Below, one piece after another: positions 1 through 9,986 of a stretch of DNA of 14,590 nucleotides. How positions within the stretch are numbered: position 1 is the first letter of the stretch; every line of letters begins with the position of its first letter. The notes beneath the pieces were generated by a model. The model was not told the origin of the DNA and made no database searches. It saw nothing but the letters and a program-made list of their open reading frames with translations. Origin of the DNA: Tetmemena sp. SeJ-2015 (lineage: Eukaryota; Ciliophora; Spirotrichea; Sporadotrichida; Oxytrichidae); NCBI GenBank assembly GCA_027382625.1, contig JAJKFJ010021676.1, positions 1 through 14,590 of the forward strand. The letters are read 5' to 3'. Made by a program: the position numbers and the translations under genes.

Positions 1-2280
1 TGAAAACAAGCAAAAGTAAATGAGAAGCTTAATAAAATGCAGAAGTTAGCTCTCCAAAACTTTACACTGACACCCACCCAAACACTCACGTGTACAGTAT
101 TTCCTTAGGCAAAAGATAAAATTCTATGACTGAGTAGTGATTAATGCATAGCAAGGTCTGAAAAAGTAGCTAAAGAAAGTCAAGACAAGTACTGTTTAGT
201 TTGCTAGAGTCCCAAGAGTTAGAGAGAAGTATCTTACATTTGAGTATTTCCACTGATTTGGCTTTATCCCTGATATCACAAGTCTCTCCTTTTCTATGAA
301 AGTAAAAGCGTAATGTTTCTTACCTGTGTGAGTAGTAAAGAATCCCTTGGAAAATAGCAAATGAGTTGTGTGTGATTAAATATTTAAAGCCTAGAAAAAT
401 TTAAAGTAAGGGTTTAAAGTTAGAAGTAACGAGTGAAAATTGTTAAAACAAGTGAAGGGGGAAATAAAGGGGTTTGGGTATAAAATCAAAGATTAAAGGA
501 ATTTTGCGAAAAACTTTAAAATTTGCTTGAAAATTATAGATCAAGTATGGGAAATGAAAGTTGCAGGGGCAGAGCTCACACCAAGTCAGGATTGCTAAAA
601 AGGTTTCCCCGGGTGCTTTTTTTAACTTCTGAAGAACTCGCCCCTTATCAGGATAAGTTTTTTGTCAATGTCAAGGTCTTGTCCCAGTGGCATTTAAAAA
701 GGTTTGATCGTAAAAAATGAAAATTTGCCAGCTTTTTTTTGACACAGGGGTTCCCAAAAGGGCCGAGCAAGCAAGATGCCATTTCCTTTGGAAATGGTCA
801 ATGTGTCGTAATTTCTCTGTACTGGGGTGCAGAGGATGTAGTCTGCAGTCTGATAGTGAAAAAAGGGAATTTGAAACTGTCGCTGAGTGAAAGGTATCTC
901 TTTGCCTCGAATGCCCTCCTTGTATGCATTTCCCTATTGTTGATGAAGATGCGGATATCAGAGCTAGGTGGCATGTAGAATCCTTTAACGCACATGACTT
1001 CGACTGGAGTTGAGATGAGAGGAGTACCGAATTGTTGCTTTTTTGGGGATCTCTCCTCTCTGCAAAGCTCTTGTTGATAAAATGGGAAAAGCTTCCGCTA
1101 AATTCAAGGAGGGGAACTCTTCTTCCTCCACGTCTTTTCCCCAGTGATAGTTCTCTTCCGATTATGTCGCAGGTAGCAGAGAAAGATCCTTGAGTTTTCT
1201 GTGTCATAAAGGCTTGATCTTCCCTTTAAAGAGGTCATGCAGTTTTTCTTAAAGAGCAAGATAGAGTAGGGGTAGTGTTGAAAGGAGATTAGAAAATAAA
1301 AAAGTACTGAGCCCCTTCCCAAGGATAGCAACCCCTTAAATTGGAGATAGCATGATAATCTCGACGAACCATCTTGAAAAGAACCTTGTTTCATTTCTTG
1401 ATTTGAGAGTAAGAAAGTCATTCTCTATACTCTCGCTCGAAAATTATTTTAAAGGGTTTTAAAGTTGTGGGAGGTAAGAGTGGACCCATAATTTTCTCGT
1501 CCGTAGGCTATTTTCCTTGAAAATTTGACTCCACCCCTTTTAGCTTTCACTGTCGCGGTCTTGTTTCTATTCACTCTATTAATTAATTAAAAAATTTTTA
1601 GTTCAAAAACAAGTAGGGTAAAGATAGTAAGCGTAATCTAAAGAGATACCTCTTCCCAAAGTTTTCCCGGGGGGGTACTGAAAATTTTTCCTTACTTTGC
1701 CCAAAAAGATTTCAGGAAACAAACCTCTATTTTACCCGGGTCTTGGTATTTCCCACTCCCTGTGGTCCTTTCCCAAATAAACTCTGATAGTAGATTACAA
1801 TCCCCTATAGTCATAATAAAACAAGTGCGGGACAATGGCAAGCTGCTAGCTGAATGAGAAGGGTCTTTCAATATTTTCAAGGGTGGTCCTGAAATCTCAA
1901 ACTTGCCCGAAATTTAGACTCTGGTTTTAAGCAGACCCTTACAGGAAACAAAATTTTATCCTCCGACCTCCTAGTGACCAGACCCTAACTAGAGGGAAAT
2001 ATCATTATCTATGGTCTAGTTATTTAAAACAGCAATAAAGATCTTACCCAGAGGTGGGAAGGTGGTGAACTGAGAATGGCCATTTGACACTGCCCACGCC
2101 GATTTGACACTGTCATGGCTAAAAATTCTAGGGATGAACTTAGATTTTCAAGGTAGGTCATGCTGGATCGTCATTCCACTACTGGAATACAGTAGATAGG
2201 TATTATATCATAGTATACGAGTAAGAATTTATAGGACCATCAAAGATCTGAGTAAGTGCTGAGATCAGGAAGAGGACTGA
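1..2280. other. Unassigned, moderately GC-rich region
   Basis: I recognise no gene family here. The DNA is less AT-rich than the window's centre and purine-skewed on the + strand. Two + strand stretches in one frame (523-717 and 739-975) are free of all three stops and separated by a single TGA at 718; a hydrophobic run could be read in the same frame near 1520-1590. On the minus strand 671-1207 is open for 178 codons with no stop of any kind, rich in Ser, His and Leu and without a domain I know; it could be the antisense shadow of a + strand frame over 715-1226 that lacks TAA and TAG but has four TGA. An old pseudogene is possible; nothing can be named. Confidence 0.5.
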
Positions 2281-2563
2281 ATCAAATTTTCAGAGTTGAA
2301 GTTGAGTTTTGAGGAATCTTAACTTTTGAAAGAGGAAGTTCACTTTCTGCAAGTCAACAACGACAATGTCAAGCTATTCTCAGGATTATAGCTTGCTCTT
2401 CTTGAATTCCTTGCTCTCTACCTTAAAAAGAGGAGATTGCCATTTAGAGGTAGGTCAGAGTAAAGTGAGATGCTTTCTCTGAAATCCAAGTGTGTGACAA
2501 TTGAAAAGTACTATGTTCAGTTTGACTTTGCCTTTCTCCGTAGTTTATATGCTCTTGGCTTGA

Positions 2564-3162
2564 TCAAAGATTATAATCTATTAAATGGAGTCTAACTCTA
2601 ACAGACAGAGACATCAAGGTACTGGACACCCCAACGCATAGACCCTTTTGGGAGAATCACAGAGCTCCGCTCCTTCAAGTCATGCTAATTAAAAGGGAAA
2701 TTTTTAAATCAGATAAAAAGCAAAAAGTTCAAAACTAAACAATATCAATTTTGGGAAGACAAGAAAGTGGGTTTAAGTGGGGCTCCAAATCGTGCTAGGG
2801 ACTAAAATTCCCACGCACTATCAAATAGAAGAAGCTCAACTACTCTATAAAACCTGCTCAACTCTGGAGAAGAGCCAGCTATCCTGAATCCTCTGCCTGA
2901 CTGCCCAAAAACTTAGCTTGCCCTAGTAGAGATTTAGTTATCTTGAGAGCTTGTCGATCTCAAAAAACCTGAGTGACGATGAAATTTCCATGCAAACTAC
3001 CTAGAATAATAAACCTTTCGCTCTCTCCCGACAGAGGCAAGTTGAACCAAAAGTAAACCTATCACCCGGGTGTTAAGAAACCGATCCTCTTCAACTTAAG
3101 AAGTGCGAGTAAGTATGGAGAGAGTTCCAGGGAGTTCATGGAGAGAGAAGAGATAAACAGAG

Positions 3163-3198
<36 letters not shown>

Positions 3199-4069
3199 AA
3201 AAAAAAGATTTCCCCTAAGTGGGGGTTTGTTCAGCCCCTAGCCCTTTCCTCTGAATGGAAGCGGGAAAGGCTAAGTTAGAGTCAAAAAAGAGGAAAGTAG
3301 TGCAGCCTACTCAGAACTAGGAACTAAGCCAAGATTGATTTCCAAGGAACTCAATTTAAACAGAAGGTTGTTTAAAAAGCGTCAAAACAGAAGTTCCCCA
3401 AAGGGCCAAAAATCCCAAACGCAAAGAGCTCAAAAAACATGTCAATCAAGAAGTAGACACCCCCAACCTTTGAGAAGCAATCCCCCTCTTGATAAGAGCA
3501 ATCACCCAATTTTCATTCAAAACCCGTGCATCTATCACCCGAACTCCAAAAAGATTATTCTAGAGATTTTAGGAAAAACAAGCAGAGAGAAACCCGAGTT
3601 TAGAGACTTGCACGTGCCAAGTTCCAAAAAGCGTTAACAGAATCTTGAACTCAAGCTTTTTATCTCAAGTTCGACAAAACTTCTAAAGCCAACCCTAAGT
3701 ATAGAGATCCATCTTTAACGAGAAAAGACTGTGGGTGGAGACTGCTAGCACAGTTTTTACAGAGGATGCACTGATCATAAGTTTGACGAGAGCAACTTCA
3801 GGTCTGACACTTGCCTCCAAAAAGCATTTGAGTTCGACCATCTGTCATTCAAGATGAGAGGGACTAGGAACTAAGACGAGCAAGTACATTCTTCTAAACT
3901 CAGCGGAGGATTTAAGAAGAGTGAAGACAACTTTTGGAAAGGCCTTAAAATCTGTAAAGGGTCCTCTTCAGAGAGTAGAAAGAGAAAACTCAGAGAGGGG
4001 GAAGAAAAGGATCAGAGAGTCAAGGTAAGATAGAGCTCACTAAATTTTTTAGAGAAAAGCAAAGGAACT
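2564..4069 (+). CDS. Unidentified TGA-poor reading frame (TAA/TAG as Gln)
   Basis: One + strand frame runs about 500 codons with a single TGA (2885) when TAA and TAG are read as glutamine; about eight TGA would be expected by chance. The predicted product is rich in Lys, Arg, Ser and Gln, of low complexity, with 11 Lys from the poly-A tract at 3163-3195. The stretch 3335-3634 is open even in the standard code. I see no domain, signal peptide or membrane segment. Other frames overlap it and are also TGA-free for long runs: 2281-2943 (221 codons) upstream and 3858-4277 (140 codons) downstream. A broken gene whose frame shifts twice is therefore as likely as one intact gene. Purine skew alone gives Lys/Arg/Glu-rich translations in every frame, which weakens the case. 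Confidence 0.25.
3163..3195 (+). repeat. 33-nt poly(A) tract
   Basis: An uninterrupted run of 33 A lies in a region with no other long homopolymer. It could be slippage-expanded lysine codons in the surrounding frame, the tail of a retrocopied transcript ending near 3162, or simple satellite. No target duplication flanking a retrocopy was seen. Confidence 0.9.
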
Positions 4070-4999
4070 TGACAGTGACTCAGCCCTTAGAACTCCTCAG
4101 TTCAAACTAAACGCTCGCCAGATTTAGCTCTCCCCTTTCCCTAAAATCACCGAGAACTCGAAACAGTTGAGCATGAAAAGAATAAAAGCAGTTGAAGCTA
4201 GCCCGAGCAGAAAGGTTTCACAGATTGGGGTTACAACTCCAACGAGGTCACTTTACTATTAAAACCTTACAATGAAATGAAACCCTGTGCTTAAAAATCT
4301 ACCCCAGAAAGCTGAGCGTACACCAGCCTTTTGAAATGAGAAAAGCTCCGCCCTTATTTCCCTCGTCGATTCGATTTGTCAGTGAAAAGTCCAAACAGCG
4401 CAGCTGTAAGAAAGTTAGATTTGACTTGAAAGTAGAGTAGGGGGGAGTCCGGTCAAGGCAAGATGCAAAGTGCAACAGCCTACAGATCTATCGAGCAGCT
4501 CAAGATTGAACTGGCGAGTTTTTGGGTGAGCGGGCATGAAGATGCGTGAGTCTCAATACGTAAAAGTGATTTCAAGTAGCAGTATTCTCTTGAGCTTATT
4601 GCTGCTACACCAAGACAAGATAGTGGCAGCTAGATCATAGAAGGAGCATTTTAATGCGATTCTTTTAGAATTACTACAAGACCTTTTAAAAGCATTCGCA
4701 GTGACGAGAGTCTCTTGCAAAGAAAATCGTTCTACTTATGGCAATGCAGCATTCAAGAGGTCTTGAAAACCAAGCGATTCAAAGTTTTTAGTGCTCTTCA
4801 ACGCAGATACTCACCGGCTAATCCTATCGACAGCTCTTCTCATTTGTGAAGCTGCACTCGCTCCCGCAAGATATAAAAGTAAGATTGACTCCGCCTAACT
4901 CTACAAAAGAAATCAGTTCAGCTTGGGCGAGTGCTCTAGAGAATGATGCAAGCGATGTCAGCAAGTGTGGGTGCTAAGTATCAAGAGATGGCTCCAGAC
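4070..4999. other. Unassigned purine-skewed region
   Basis: Composition continues from the left. Short TGA-free runs change frame (for example 4276-4506 in one frame and about 4499-4846 in another, the latter following a TGA at 4496). No domain, RNA gene or repeat was recognised. It may be the continuation of the degenerate coding-like stretch on the left. Confidence 0.4.
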
Positions 5000-5420
5000 A
5001 ATCAGGTTCGGATTCGTGTGAACAGAGGTCAAAGTCGAAATCAGAAGTAAGAACTTTCTAAATCAGCGATCCAACCATGCCTTTGTCAATGTCTTACTTA
5101 AATTATCTAACTATCTCTAAATTTACATAGAGAGTCATTATGTTAGCCAGATCGCCATAATTCTAGCGAGCGAGTCGTGATTTTAGCTAACTGTACTTTA
5201 AATTATCTACAATCAGATTCAGATTCACTTGAAAAGTGTCAGAGTTGGAATCACAGACAAGCTCTTTTTAGATCAGCGATCCTATCTTGAATTTGACAAA
5301 ATCTTTCTTAAAATATCTAGCTCACTCTATATTTATCTAGCAAGTCAATATTTCAGCTAGCTCACTGTATTTCTACCGAACGAGGAGTAATTTTAGCCAA
5401 CTCTACTTTATTTTATCTAG
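5000..5420 (+). repeat. Diverged tandem duplication, two ~210-bp units
   Basis: Unit 1 is 5000-5210 and unit 2 is 5211-5420. Both open with AATCAG followed by TTC and GATTC-type motifs, share ATCAGCGATCC about 60 bases in, then TTTGTCAATG / TTTGACAAAA, and end in an ACTTTA...TTATCT segment. They are similar along their length but clearly diverged, so the duplication is old. Confidence 0.8.
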
Positions 5421-5470
5421 CTCACTCTAAAACTAAGGATCTCACTGGATTTTTAGCTAGCGAGGTCCAG
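5097..5470 (+). repeat. Degenerate ~20-bp tandem repeat
   Basis: The second half of each 210-bp unit, plus a tail to about 5470, resolves into units of 18-22 bp of the form TTTAGCTAGCTCACTNTATT. Variants include TATCTAGCTCACTCTATATT, TCAGCTAGCTCACTGTATT and TTAGCCAACTCTACTTTATT. About five units lie in 5097-5205 and about eight in 5308-5470. This is a satellite nested inside the larger duplication. Confidence 0.7.
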
Positions 5471-7264
5471 AACTAGTGATCGATTCCGGGGATAATTTAA
5501 ACCCTTGGTAAATGAGTTTTATTTAATATTTTAATATTTTAAATAAATTGCTTGAAATATTTTAATAAAGTAAATTCGCATTTTCATTATCTAGGATTTT
5601 TAATAAATGTAATCTTCAAAAATTTAATAAGGAAATCAAATAACTTTTACAGAAATAAACCAATTTTTTCTAAATAAAAAATTTTATTTAAATTTTTAAT
5701 TTGAAAAGAAATTCTTTTTTTTATCCATAAATTTTTTTTTCCAATCATAAAAAATTTTTTAAAATTATTTTTTTAAAAAAGGGGAAATAAATAAAGAAGA
5801 ATGCATATTTTTCTGTTATTTAAAACATAAATATTGAGTACTTAAATATTTCAAATTTAGGTAGCATTTTTTTGCAAAATATTAACGAATATTATGCGAA
5901 AATGCAACCAACTAAAAGCTTTTTGATTTTAAATAGTAGCAGGGATGTCTAGGTAGTTCAAATTGCATTTAGTAAAAATTTTATGGAAATGAAGGAAATA
6001 ATTTTTTTAATGCAGACTTAAGATGATTAATTTTATAATTTAATAGATTTGCTAAAATAAACTTTCAATTCAAATTATCAAATCAAAATTGAGAAGCCTC
6101 TGTAATCTAAATATTTAAACTCTGGAAAGTAAACAATTTTTCAAAATAGAACAATTTATTTATAAAACCAAGAAATTAATTAAAAATCCTCATTCCCTCT
6201 TAAACGAGGAAAATAGAGCTCATCTTCAGGGCAATATTTCGATATTTTAAATCAATATTATTCTTAACCTTTTCAAATATAGAGGTTTAATATTTATATA
6301 GGTGATTTAATAAAATTCCTCCTCTTGAAATCAGAGAGCTGCCTGATCCTCGCTAGTCGAGCTTCAGGAGTCCTGAAGCACACACCTTTGATCAAAATCT
6401 TAATCATAGTAGTTAGAACCTTTTCCACATCGTTCAACCATTCCCAATGAAGAAGTATCCTTAGAATTTCAAATGTAAGTACTTTAAGATGAATTCATGT
6501 TTTCAATATCTGGTTTTAGGATTCAGAAGAAGGGTTGATGATCCTCCTCTTAATATGAAGCTAACTTCTAATAAGCAAATTTTGACTCTAAGCGGATTGA
6601 ATTAATACGGGTAATGCCTTATTTGCGGCTTTATTTTTAAAGATCAGTAAAAATCTAAAGTATAATAAATATAGATATATAGATTTGATAAAATGGGATA
6701 AATTAGACAAGAATTACGTGCCATACACAGATTCAGGTCACTATCTAAGCCATGAATTTGAAATATGCATCATGAGTTTAAGAGGAGTTCCCAAATTTTA
6801 TCTCACTTTACATACTTTATGAGATATTATAAGAGCCCCTGGAATTTCATAAAAGCCAAACAATATTTAACTAAATTATAGATAAACTTGTCAACAAATG
6901 ATTAAGAAAATCGAGCTTTTTAATTAAGACATTAATTTATAAGAGGACTGGATTTCTATAGGAAACTAAATTCACTAAAATCTATACAAAAGCTTATTTT
7001 TTAGGAGAAATAGTGTGAGATCAGGCTAAAGATATATCAATGATTTTGTTGCACTATCATACTAATGGCTAATTTATATAATGCTTTACTAATAAATATA
7101 AAATATTAATTCTTTTTTTTAAAAAAATCATACCTTAAAATTATTAAAAGTATTCTAATTATTTAATTTGCAATATATAAATTTTAAATAAATAAGGAAG
7201 AATTAAAAAAAATTAAATAAAAATTCTAATTGAATTTTAAAATAGGTTTGTGTTGCTCGAAATT
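5471..7264. other. AT-rich region without recognisable genes
   Basis: The DNA becomes strongly AT-rich from about 5500, with many homopolymer A and T runs. I see no conserved protein block in any frame, no rRNA or tRNA motif and no long repeat except the short palindrome at 6361-6379. Ordinary intergenic or germline-limited DNA. Confidence 0.6.
6361..6379. repeat. Perfect short palindrome
   Basis: GCTTCAGGA and TCCTGAAGC form 9-bp perfect arms around one central G, inside a small GC-richer island (6335-6390) of otherwise AT-rich DNA. It could be a protein-binding site or a transcript hairpin; nothing adjacent tells which. Confidence 0.7.
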
Positions 7265-7400
7265 GGAGGGGTGCCTGGGTTCCAAGGAGGGCAGCCGGAG
7301 TTCCTGGGAGGGTAGCCGGGATTCCAGGGGGCCCGGGTTTCAATGGGGGTGCCTGGGTTCTAGGCGTGGTATCAGGATTCCGGGGGGGCAGGTTCTATCA
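7265..7400 (+). repeat. G-rich minisatellite, seven units
   Basis: Seven imperfect units follow one another: 7265-7285, 7286-7306 and 7307-7327 (21 bp each), 7328-7344 (17), 7345-7363 (19), 7364-7382 (19) and 7383-7400 (18). The first three have the form GGAGGGNNGCCNGGNTTCC; the later ones drift and shorten. Each starts with a run of 3-6 G, so the + strand can form G-quadruplexes. Because unit length is not kept as a multiple of three, the open frame through it is not evidence of a protein. Confidence 0.85.
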
Positions 7401-7441
7401 ACCCGAAATTTTCTGAAGCATGATATCTTCAATAAGCAGAT

Positions 7442-8431
7442 ACTTATAAGATAACTATGTTCAGTACTCTTCTTACTTCATAAATATCTAATCGAGAATA
7501 ATCCTAACTTTGTGAAGGAATTTAATAACTCGAATAGCATTAAATTGCTATAGAAGAGCACATGAGATAAATTGGCTTAAATGAGCAAGAAGCAAAGTGG
7601 ATATCATGAAACCTCAAGAAGTTTATCTTGACTGAACTGATTGAAAAATATAGAATTTGTGCAACAAATCTAAATAACTTGACTTAATTTATTTTCTTTC
7701 TAAAGTTCAAGTACTATCTAATCCAATCCTAATCTTTGACCAGATCCTTGATTTATACAGAAAAAGAGACAATGTGTTAGCTTGCTTTGTTAAAAAGATC
7801 AAATAAACTTACCTTTGGAGAGATGCATGTAAGTTCTTCAATCTTTGAAAGAAATGAATAAATAAGACATCATATAAATTATTCAAATAGAAGAGCAAAC
7901 TTAGCTAAGAGAAATAACAAAGAGAAAGTCTTAGAGTTCATCTAAGAGATTAAAGGAGGTAAAGAACTCTGCTCAATTTCAGTAGGTTTATGAGGAACAA
8001 ACGAAAACATGTTATCATAAGAGAGAAGTAACAATAGAAGAGATTTTAGGAATCTTAAGAAAGTAGAAAATATATGCGATGAATATAAGCAAAATTAATA
8101 TCATGCAACATTGGGTAAAGTAATTTTGGCTTGCTCTAGCAGTAATATTCAATGTGAAATTCTGACAGCTACTCAGAAAACCTGAATCATGAGCTTAATT
8201 GCAGAATATTAGAAACAGAAGGGTAAGAGTGTTATCATCATATTTCCAAATGAAGTCCTTCAACTACAGACTCTCCGCTATCTCAAGCCCTTTGGATTGA
8301 ACTTGAAGATAGAAACAATTTAAAATTTCTATGATTCTAAGTTAATTCATGACTTAGCCATTGTAGATTAATACAATCAAATTCTATCTAAAAACCCCTC
8401 CAAGGTTGTCTAAAATAAAATCTTAGAACTA
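7442..8431 (+). pseudogene. Degenerate SecA-type DEAD ATPase (N-terminal motor part)
   Basis: With TAA and TAG as Gln, one frame is open for about 330 codons with three TGA (7610, 7991, 8192). The segment at 8100-8390 follows the SecA DEAD motor in order. A region before the P-loop (LGKVILACSS) is followed by EILTATQKT where the family has a TGEGK[ST] Walker A. Then come GKSVIIIFPNEVL and FGLNLKIE, matching the SecA strand GKxVxVVTxNxYL and the FLGLxV segment, and finally AIVDQYNQIL where SecA has AIVDExDxIL. Walker A has lost its glycines, and the Walker B Glu is a TAA codon. The reading stops at a TGA at 8432, where transposase coding begins in another frame. SecA-like proteins with unknown roles occur in ciliate nuclear genomes. 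I judge this a dead, truncated copy. Confidence 0.5.
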
Positions 8432-9384
8432 TGAGATCTTATCTTAACATCCTCAGAGAAGGAAAATAAATTATCAACATCGATGAATGCACCATCAATG
8501 TGATAAATGATTCGAAGAGATCTTGGTCTTACAAGGGGCAAAAGTCTCAGCGCAAACCCCAAATTTTCAATCAATTAGAGGTTTTAATTAAAATCGGTGA
8601 TTTGTTAAAATTAATAAGAGTTTAATTGTGCAGTTTTAAAACGGTTTACCCCCCGATCTATAGCTTGTTCGATAAGAAAACAAAAAATAATATAGTTTCT
8701 TCTTTTTTATCTTCAGCATTTAAACCAGATTAGGTTTCACCATTCTTTTTATTTTTCTTCATGATTTCATCGCAAATTGTGTCAATAACTCTTTACTGGT
8801 GTTCCAACAAAAAATTTTAAAAGGGTAAAAAATTTTTTAGAATTTTTTGCTGAATAAATTTAATTATTATTTAAATTGGGAAACTTCAAAGTTGTATTTT
8901 TTCCATTTTTAATTTAATTCTAATTTTTAAATTTCTTTTTTATTTAAAAACTCAGGAAAACGAGGGGAGAGCGATGGGCGAGTCTTCTTTTAGCTCCTCG
9001 AGGGTCTAAAAACAGAAAACGTATACTGCTTCCTCCTTAAGCTGTCTCTGCTCTTAGTAAGGCTGAGGAGGGCTGGAGGACAAAGACCTTCTTTATGCTC
9101 GACGATGCAACATATCACAAAAGTCAGTTTTCACGGGGAATTTCAGGCTTTTACAAGCAAGCATACTATACTTGGGCCCTTACCATTTTGAAATGGCAGC
9201 GGTAGAGAAGTTTTTTGTCTTCATCAAGAGGAAAATCGGAGCCTATGCTGGCAACCTCAAAGCAGAGGATGCTATTGCCTACTACTTTAATGAGCTACTT
9301 AAACTGGACTTTGGTTGGATTGCTGACTATTTCGATGAAGCTCTCTGCAAGGCACTAAAGTACTTAAGCTTCTAAAGCATATGA
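8431..9384 (+). pseudogene. Tc1/mariner-type (DD34E-like) transposase, interrupted
   Basis: Cut-and-paste transposase with an RNase H-fold catalytic core. Block 1 (frame from 8431): ILREGK, a TAA read as Gln, IINIDE with the first catalytic Asp at 8482, then RSWSYKGQ, the usual aromatic/KGQ segment. A repeat of about 380 bp interrupts the gene here. Block 2: SDGRVFFQLLEG (8970-9005). Block 3: FFMLDDATYHKS with the second Asp at 9101. After a -1 shift near 9121-9135, block 4 is ILYLGPYHFEMAAVEKFF, the counterpart of LPPYSPxLNPIE, with the third acidic residue at 9205. Asp2-to-Glu spacing is about 33-34 residues, as in TBE and Tec elements of ciliates. At least three frame changes and the loss of Asn-Pro before the Glu show it is inactive. 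The N-terminal DNA-binding part is not seen. Confidence 0.75.
8575..8950 (+). repeat. Dispersed repeat copy 1, inside the transposase
   Basis: This AT-rich block separates two conserved transposase blocks. It matches the repeat at 11255-11652 in the same order: GTGCAGTT, GCTTGTTCGATA (8663-8674), TTGTGTC (8777), AGAATTT...TGCTGAAT and TTCCATTTTTAATTTAAT. Limits are approximate, and no clear target duplication is visible. It is a non-coding, probably non-autonomous insertion. Confidence 0.65.
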
Positions 9385-9587
9385 ATATGAGAAATGCCTT
9401 TGCTCTGCATCATATCAGCAGTCCTCCTAATAAAGCAATCCTATTCAAATTGTTCACTCTGGACTCATCTAGGGCGAAAACCGTCAGAGTGAAAATCCCC
9501 AGGCCCAAAAATAACATCCTGTCTTCGATGAGCAGCTTTTAATGGATGGAGAATAAGAAGAAATTTTTCATCGAGAATGAACTATGA
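9381..9587 (+). CDS. Small frame after the transposase, possible C-terminal piece
   Basis: A 68-codon frame runs from ATG (overlapping the TGA that ends the transposase frame) to TGA at 9585, with one internal TAA read as Gln. The product is basic, with Lys-rich KIPRPKNN and ENKKKFF segments. It has no known domain. It lies between the transposase and the palindrome that may mark the element's end, so it may be the shifted C-terminus of the transposase or a separate small element protein. Confidence 0.3.
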
Positions 9588-9610
9588 ATGTACAAATTAG
9601 TCAATAAAAA

Positions 9611-9656
9611 TTGGGAGTAAAATTGTTGCATGATGTTGCAACATTTTTACTCCAAA
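9611..9656. repeat. 20-bp inverted repeat, TIR-like
   Basis: Arms at 9611-9630 (TTGGGAGTAAAATTGTTGCA) and 9637-9656 pair at 18 of 20 positions around a 6-nt spacer; the core ATGTTGCAACAT (9633-9644) is itself palindromic. It directly follows the transposase unit and precedes the zinc-finger gene, so it may be two abutting transposon ends. The right arm's TTGCAACATTTTTAC (9636-9650) recurs inverted and without mismatch at 14519-14533. A simple hairpin or terminator is the alternative. Confidence 0.6.
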
Positions 9657-9718
9657 TATTCAACATAGCCAAAATAACCCCAAAACTAAAATCAAGAACC
9701 TTCAAGCGATATAATACT

Positions 9719-9982
9719 ATGGTATCAGAAATACTAACGTATGCATGCCCGCACTGCGACTAAAGCTTCGAGAAGGTATGCTGGAGTAGGTCTCACTGGA
9801 GTCGTATCTGTCATCGGCTGCATTGCGTTAGGGTCCTAGAGCATTTTAATAAGCAGATGATTTGCTTCTCAAGCGAGAAAATATTCACTGAAGTACTGAA
9901 CTGCAAGAGACAGAGGAAAAAGTGCAAGCGGCCAGGCTCAGCGGAGAACCCCAGGATGATCAAGCAGCAAGCAGCTTCATGA
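9719..9982 (+). CDS. C2H2 zinc-finger protein with basic tail
   Basis: Reading from ATG at 9719 with TAA as Gln gives 87 residues to TGA at 9980. Residues 10-32 make a canonical finger: CPHC (C-X2-C), Phe four residues after the second Cys, 12 residues between Cys2 and His1, and a second His after X5. A basic segment (NCKRQRKKCKRPG) follows, which could bind nucleic acid or act as a nuclear signal. The same frame continues past TGA at 9980 and 10001 towards the methyltransferase core. The finger may therefore be the N-terminal DNA-binding part of one zinc-finger/MT-A70 protein whose linker now carries two TGA codons. Alone it would be an unusually short zinc-finger protein. Confidence 0.55.
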
Positions 9983-9986
9983 GAGA

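Noticed and set aside
671..1207. 178-codon minus-strand frame free of all stops
   Set aside because: The longest standard-code frame, but its Ser/His/Leu-rich translation has no domain and it mirrors a + strand frame lacking TAA/TAG. Probably a shadow; mentioned only in the region entry.
1..2280. One continuous + strand coding frame with all three stops read as amino acids
   Set aside because: If every stop is sense, any frame is open. TGA frequency here is about the random expectation, so the reading carries no evidence.
2461..2600. Resemblance of one frame to ribosomal protein S8
   Set aside because: Only a short helix-like stretch is similar and the rest of the protein does not follow. 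Too weak to call.
4028..4045. GTAAGAT as an intron donor near the end of the TGA-poor frame
   Set aside because: No acceptor that would join the neighbouring frame without a stop could be picked out with confidence.
7230..7454. 74-codon + strand frame with Gly/Ser/Arg-rich product
   Set aside because: It is the translation of the G-rich minisatellite, whose unit lengths are not kept in multiples of three.
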